DNA from: Lachnospiraceae bacterium
Lineage (GTDB): Bacteria > Bacillota > Clostridia > Lachnospirales > Lachnospiraceae
Length of the DNA: 32,894 nucleotides
Direction: 5' to 3'
Assembly (NCBI GenBank): GCA_024683645.1
Contig: JAIKYA010000084.1
Location: 1 to 32,894 of the forward strand
The notes beneath the pieces are model-generated. The model ran no database searches. It was not told the origin of the DNA and saw only the letters and a program-made list of their open reading frames with translations. The translations under genes were made by a program, and so were the position numbers. Of this stretch, positions 30,058 through 32,894 are shown piece after piece (position 1 is the stretch's first letter; every line of letters begins with the position of its first letter).

Positions 30058-32613
30058 ATGAAGATAAGAAGAGTGGTGGCTGCGTTTATGACTGTTGTTT
30101 TGACCATGGTACAGATGTATGTTCCGGCTATGGCCGGGGAAGAATCCGAGACTGTGGCCATCGCAGAAGAGAGCGATGAAGAAACCGTTTCAGAGGATAA
30201 AGCTTGGGACGGAGAGACAGATGCCTGGTTAAGCGGATATGAGTATACCGTAAAAGACGGCAAACTCCATCTTACCGCGGGGAAGGATACGCTTGCGGGA
30301 GATATAGTGATAGCTGCCAAAGCTAAGGTAAACGGAACGGAATACCCGGTTGTGATCGGCGCCAGATCAGCTACGGATGGAAGCTCATTCTTTGGTTATA
30401 TGAACAATAAGATCACCGGTATAAAGGTGGAAAAGGGAACTGAGCTGGCAGATGACGCCAGATATATATTCAGTACACTGACTGAACTCGTAAGTCTGGA
30501 TGTCAGCGGGCTTGATACCTCAAAAACAACCAACATGCATGGATTGTTTTATTATGATCCGAAACTGACCGGGCTGGATGTCAGTAACTTTGATACAAGT
30601 AATGTGACAGATATGTCATGGATGTTTAAGGGTAGTAATAAACTTAAATTGCTGGACCTGAAAAGCTTTAATACGTCAAAAGTAGAGAGTATGGGTTGGA
30701 TGTTTGACGGATGTGCGGAGTTGGAAAGTTTGGATGTCAGCAGCTTTGATACATCGAATGTTACGGATATGGAGAGTGTGTTCTTCAATTGTAAAAGCCT
30801 GGAGGCACTTGATGTCAGCGCCTTTAAAACATCCAAAGTGACAAAAGCAGATCAGTTATTCAGTGACTGTGAAAAGCTGAAGAGTCTGGATGTGTCCGGA
30901 TTTGATACATCGAATATCACCAGTATGCAGAATATGTTCAATAATTGTAAGAGCCTCACAGAGCTGGATGTCAGGAAATTTAACACGTCCAAGGTTGAGA
31001 AGATGGGAGGAATGTTCAGTGGCTGTGTAAGCCTTAATTCAGTCGATGTCAGCGGCTTTGATACGGCAAATGTTACGAATATGGCGTGTATGTTTGCAAA
31101 CTGCCATGAGCTGAAGACCTTGGATGTAAGCAAGTTTAAAACATCAAATGTCACCGACTTTGCAAGTATGTTTAATGAATGCAGAAGTCTGACCTCTGTC
31201 GATGTTTCAAATTTTAACACATCAAATGTGACGGATATGGGATATATGTTCGCAGGCTGTTCCAAACTGGTATCATTGGATGTCAGCAACTTTAATACAT
31301 CAAAAGTAGTGCGCATATATGACATGTTCCTTCGCTGTTCTTCGCTTAAGAGTATAGATGTCAGCCATTTTGACACATCAAATGTGACGGATATGGGATA
31401 TATGTTCGCCGGCTGCAGCTCCCTCACGGATCTGGATATCAGAAATTTCAAGATATCCAAAGACTGCGGAGTAAACAATCTTGCGTCTAATTCGGCGGTC
31501 AATCTGTATATACCCATCAGAGGGCTGGTGACCGGATCGATCACGAACAATTCTCAGCTTAAAAAAATATATTATCCCGGAACGGAGGCTCAGTTTAAGG
31601 CTCTCGGAATTCAGGTACCGGACGGGGTGGAAGTGATATATAACTATACCGAAGGGATGACGATCAGATCAGCTAACCCTCTTTCGCCCATACCCTTTAT
31701 CACGGATACAACGACAGAGTTATATCTTGTTAAAGGACAGAAGTTCGATCTTCCGGCGGGAGAATGGGAGAGCGAAAAGAATAAGGTACTGAATATCTCG
31801 AAGAAGGGTATCGTCAAGGCTAAGAAGGTGACATCCGAGCCCATACTGATGAAGAAAAAAGACGGTTCACAGAATATAAAGGTGTACATCTCCGCACCGA
31901 AGATCGGAAAGGCAGTACGAGCAGGCAGCGAATTTTTGGATGGATATGAGTGCGCAAAGTTCAATGTGCCTCTTGAATATGACAAAGAACATCTTTCCGT
32001 ATACTGGTATTGCAGTTCTCCGGATGTGGCTACGGTCTCTGCCGGCGGAAACGTGCTGTTCTTAAAGCCCGGAAAAGTTACTGTTACGGCTTATATCAAC
32101 GGCAAGGCATACAGCAAAAAAGTAAGCTATTCGAATAAATACGTAAGACCGAGTTACGCAACAATGCACATAAATCTCGGTGAAACGAAGAAGATAAGCA
32201 TGAAAGGCGTTAAAAATGCCGTATGGGAGAAGGATAATGATAATGTTGCGATAGACGGTAACCGGCTGACGGCAAAGACAGCAGGTGAGACCAAACTGAC
32301 AGCAGTGGTCGGAGGCGGTGATACTCCGCAGTATACCTATACCATGAAAGTCTTTGTGGAAGACATAAGCGTAAGCGGAGAGGGCATCACCTCCGCCGGA
32401 ACGAATAAGTATGCAGTCAATGTTAAGGCGGGAGACACCGTAAATATTGCATTTAAGGCTGTGTCACAGCCGGTGCTCTTAAAGAGCAGCAATACCAAAG
32501 TGGCAACTGTTGACGAAGACTGCAACATCACCGTCAGAGCAAAAGGAAAGGCTGTCATTTCCACGAAACTAAACGGCAAGACAGTTAAGATAAACATTAA
32601 TTCGGCACAGTGA
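30058..32613 (+). CDS. BspA-type leucine-rich repeat secreted protein with Ig-like C-terminal domains
   Basis: 851 residues. A Sec signal peptide (about 1-26, ending in AMA before GEE) is followed by an acidic stretch, then by 12 exact-length BspA (DUF285) repeats of 26 residues with a consensus like LDVSNFDTSNVTDMxxMFxGC at about residues 147-460, and a capping segment. The last 300 residues contain three or four bacterial Ig-like (Big2-like) domains (for example SSPDVATVSAGGNVLFLKPGKVTVTAY and SNTKVATVDEDCNITVRAKGKAVI). Such proteins mediate adhesion to host or bacterial surfaces in other genera. No LPxTG, SLH or membrane anchor is present, so attachment is unclear. It has its own promoter. 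Confidence 0.93.
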   Translation: MKIRRVVAAFMTVVLTMVQMYVPAMAGEESETVAIAEESDEETVSEDKAWDGETDAWLSGYEYTVKDGKLHLTAGKDTLAGDIVIAAKAKVNGTEYPVVIGARSATDGSSFFGYMNNKITGIKVEKGTELADDARYIFSTLTELVSLDVSGLDTSKTTNMHGLFYYDPKLTGLDVSNFDTSNVTDMSWMFKGSNKLKLLDLKSFNTSKVESMGWMFDGCAELESLDVSSFDTSNVTDMESVFFNCKSLEALDVSAFKTSKVTKADQLFSDCEKLKSLDVSGFDTSNITSMQNMFNNCKSLTELDVRKFNTSKVEKMGGMFSGCVSLNSVDVSGFDTANVTNMACMFANCHELKTLDVSKFKTSNVTDFASMFNECRSLTSVDVSNFNTSNVTDMGYMFAGCSKLVSLDVSNFNTSKVVRIYDMFLRCSSLKSIDVSHFDTSNVTDMGYMFAGCSSLTDLDIRNFKISKDCGVNNLASNSAVNLYIPIRGLVTGSITNNSQLKKIYYPGTEAQFKALGIQVPDGVEVIYNYTEGMTIRSANPLSPIPFITDTTTELYLVKGQKFDLPAGEWESEKNKVLNISKKGIVKAKKVTSEPILMKKKDGSQNIKVYISAPKIGKAVRAGSEFLDGYECAKFNVPLEYDKEHLSVYWYCSSPDVATVSAGGNVLFLKPGKVTVTAYINGKAYSKKVSYSNKYVRPSYATMHINLGETKKISMKGVKNAVWEKDNDNVAIDGNRLTAKTAGETKLTAVVGGGDTPQYTYTMKVFVEDISVSGEGITSAGTNKYAVNVKAGDTVNIAFKAVSQPVLLKSSNTKVATVDEDCNITVRAKGKAVISTKLNGKTVKININSAQ
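30496..31431 (+). repeat. Twelve 78-bp repeats in the BspA-like gene
   Basis: The codon that starts each LDV motif recurs every 78 bp (30496, 30574, 30652, 30730, 30808 and on), and the one opening the incomplete thirteenth unit is at 31432, exactly 12 periods from the first. No insertions or deletions are seen between the units. Copies near 31230-31260 and 31390-31410 are nearly identical at the DNA level. Confidence 0.9.
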
Positions 32614-32661
32614 TTATCGGAGTGACTGAAAAACAGATAAAGTACATTAATTCTACTATCG

Positions 32662-32690
32662 TTGACAAGAATAGTAAACGACAGTAAAAG
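32662..32690 (+). promoter_or_regulatory. Candidate promoter before the right-edge ATPase gene
   Basis: TTGACA (32662-32667, perfect) and TAAAAG (32685-32690) with a 17-bp spacer. AGTAAA repeats lie in the spacer, over the -10 box and downstream. Confidence 0.55.
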
Positions 32691-32717
32691 ATTTTTAAAA
32701 CAGTAAACCACAGTAAA
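32673..32717. repeat. Paired AGTAAA direct repeats at the promoter, possible operator
   Basis: AGTAAA occurs at 32673, 32683, 32702 and 32712 (steps 10, 19, 10). The two pairs form a direct repeat, AGTAAACGACAGTAAAA and AGTAAACCACAGTAAAA, with one mismatch. The 10-bp spacing places the sites on the same face of the helix. A regulator binding site is inference. Confidence 0.5.
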
Positions 32718-32793
32718 AAAATACAGATTATGAGAAAAAAATGAAAAGACTAAAAATCCATATTCGCTGATATTCGGGAAAGAGCCTAAGCAG

Positions 32794-32894
32794 ATGATCT
32801 CACGTAAAGCGGCCGAATCGGAGATCATAGAAACATTTTGCGAAGACGATCCATCACAGCAGATATTCATGATCACCGGAGTAAGAGGAAGCGG
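32794..32894 (+). CDS. P-loop ATPase (AAA-type ATP-binding protein), N-terminal part only
   Basis: The frame is open to the window edge and ends in IFMITGVRGSG, the start of a Walker A motif; the rest lies outside. The first in-frame ATG is at 32794 (MISRKAAESEII). The codons just before it in the same frame (32752-32793, KNPYSLIFGKEPKQ) look like the usual N-terminus of this ATPase family in Firmicutes. No standard start codon precedes them, only a TGA at about 32731. An ATG at 32741 is in another frame and would join this frame if the A-run at 32752-32756 had one more A. Either translation starts at 32794 or the gene has a one-base deletion. Confidence 0.6.
   Translation, partial: MISRKAAESEIIETFCEDDPSQQIFMITGVRGS

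Noticed and set aside
29004-30320. 438-residue open frame on the minus strand
   Set aside because: It covers the Old Yellow Enzyme and BspA-like genes in antisense, and no domain is recognisable.

Overview
The window looks like a chromosomal segment from a gut or rumen Lachnospiraceae bacterium, perhaps Butyrivibrio-like. This is an inference from gene content: a DUF5688-type protein, CheV, a BspA-type leucine-rich repeat surface protein, a PfoR-like PTS IIC, many strong AGGAGG ribosome binding sites, and sigma-A promoters of the TTGACA-17-TATAAT kind. Most of it is ordinary housekeeping DNA, densely packed on the + strand. Accessory DNA sits at the left edge (to about 2.9 kb) and at the right end (from about 26.7 kb).

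Layout. 1-2.9 kb: the 3' part of an AMP-forming ligase gene, convergent with an Rpn-family PD-(D/E)XK nuclease gene. 2.9-5.6 kb: rpsO and pnp, each with a structured leader, each closed by an intrinsic terminator. 5.6-9.7 kb: nrdR, a small membrane protein, a response regulator/histidine kinase pair and a lipoprotein. 9.7-16.8 kb: cheV, then a very acidic 812-residue membrane protein and a tight hisH-hisF-ung-rluF-like-murI cluster. 16.8-20.3 kb: efp, a DUF5688-like gene, tRNA-Arg(CCG) and a membrane protein with two SH3b domains. 20.3-21.2 kb, minus strand: tRNA-Leu(CAA) and an anchored protein of unknown function. 21.3-26.7 kb: polA-coaE-PTS IIC-metF. 26.7-32.9 kb: a GGDEF diguanylate cyclase, a 655-bp noncoding stretch, a frameshifted Old Yellow Enzyme-family gene, a BspA-like secreted protein and the start of a P-loop ATPase cut by the window edge.

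The strongest unexplained signal is at 28465-28758. Five hairpin units, each made of GACACGAA, 20-22 variable bases, then TTCGTGTC, repeat with a period of 64-65 bp. The array is flanked on the left by a long-range inverted repeat and on the right by a cluster of small hairpins. A similar hairpin cluster lies upstream of the GGDEF gene. I cannot assign this to a known element class. Other points to check are a 53-nt near-continuous hairpin in the pnp leader, a terminator embedded in the coding sequence of a convergent gene, a terminator hairpin whose loop holds the next promoter's -35 box, four AGTAAA repeats at a promoter near the right edge, and apparent one-base frameshifts in the Old Yellow Enzyme gene and at the start of the ATPase.
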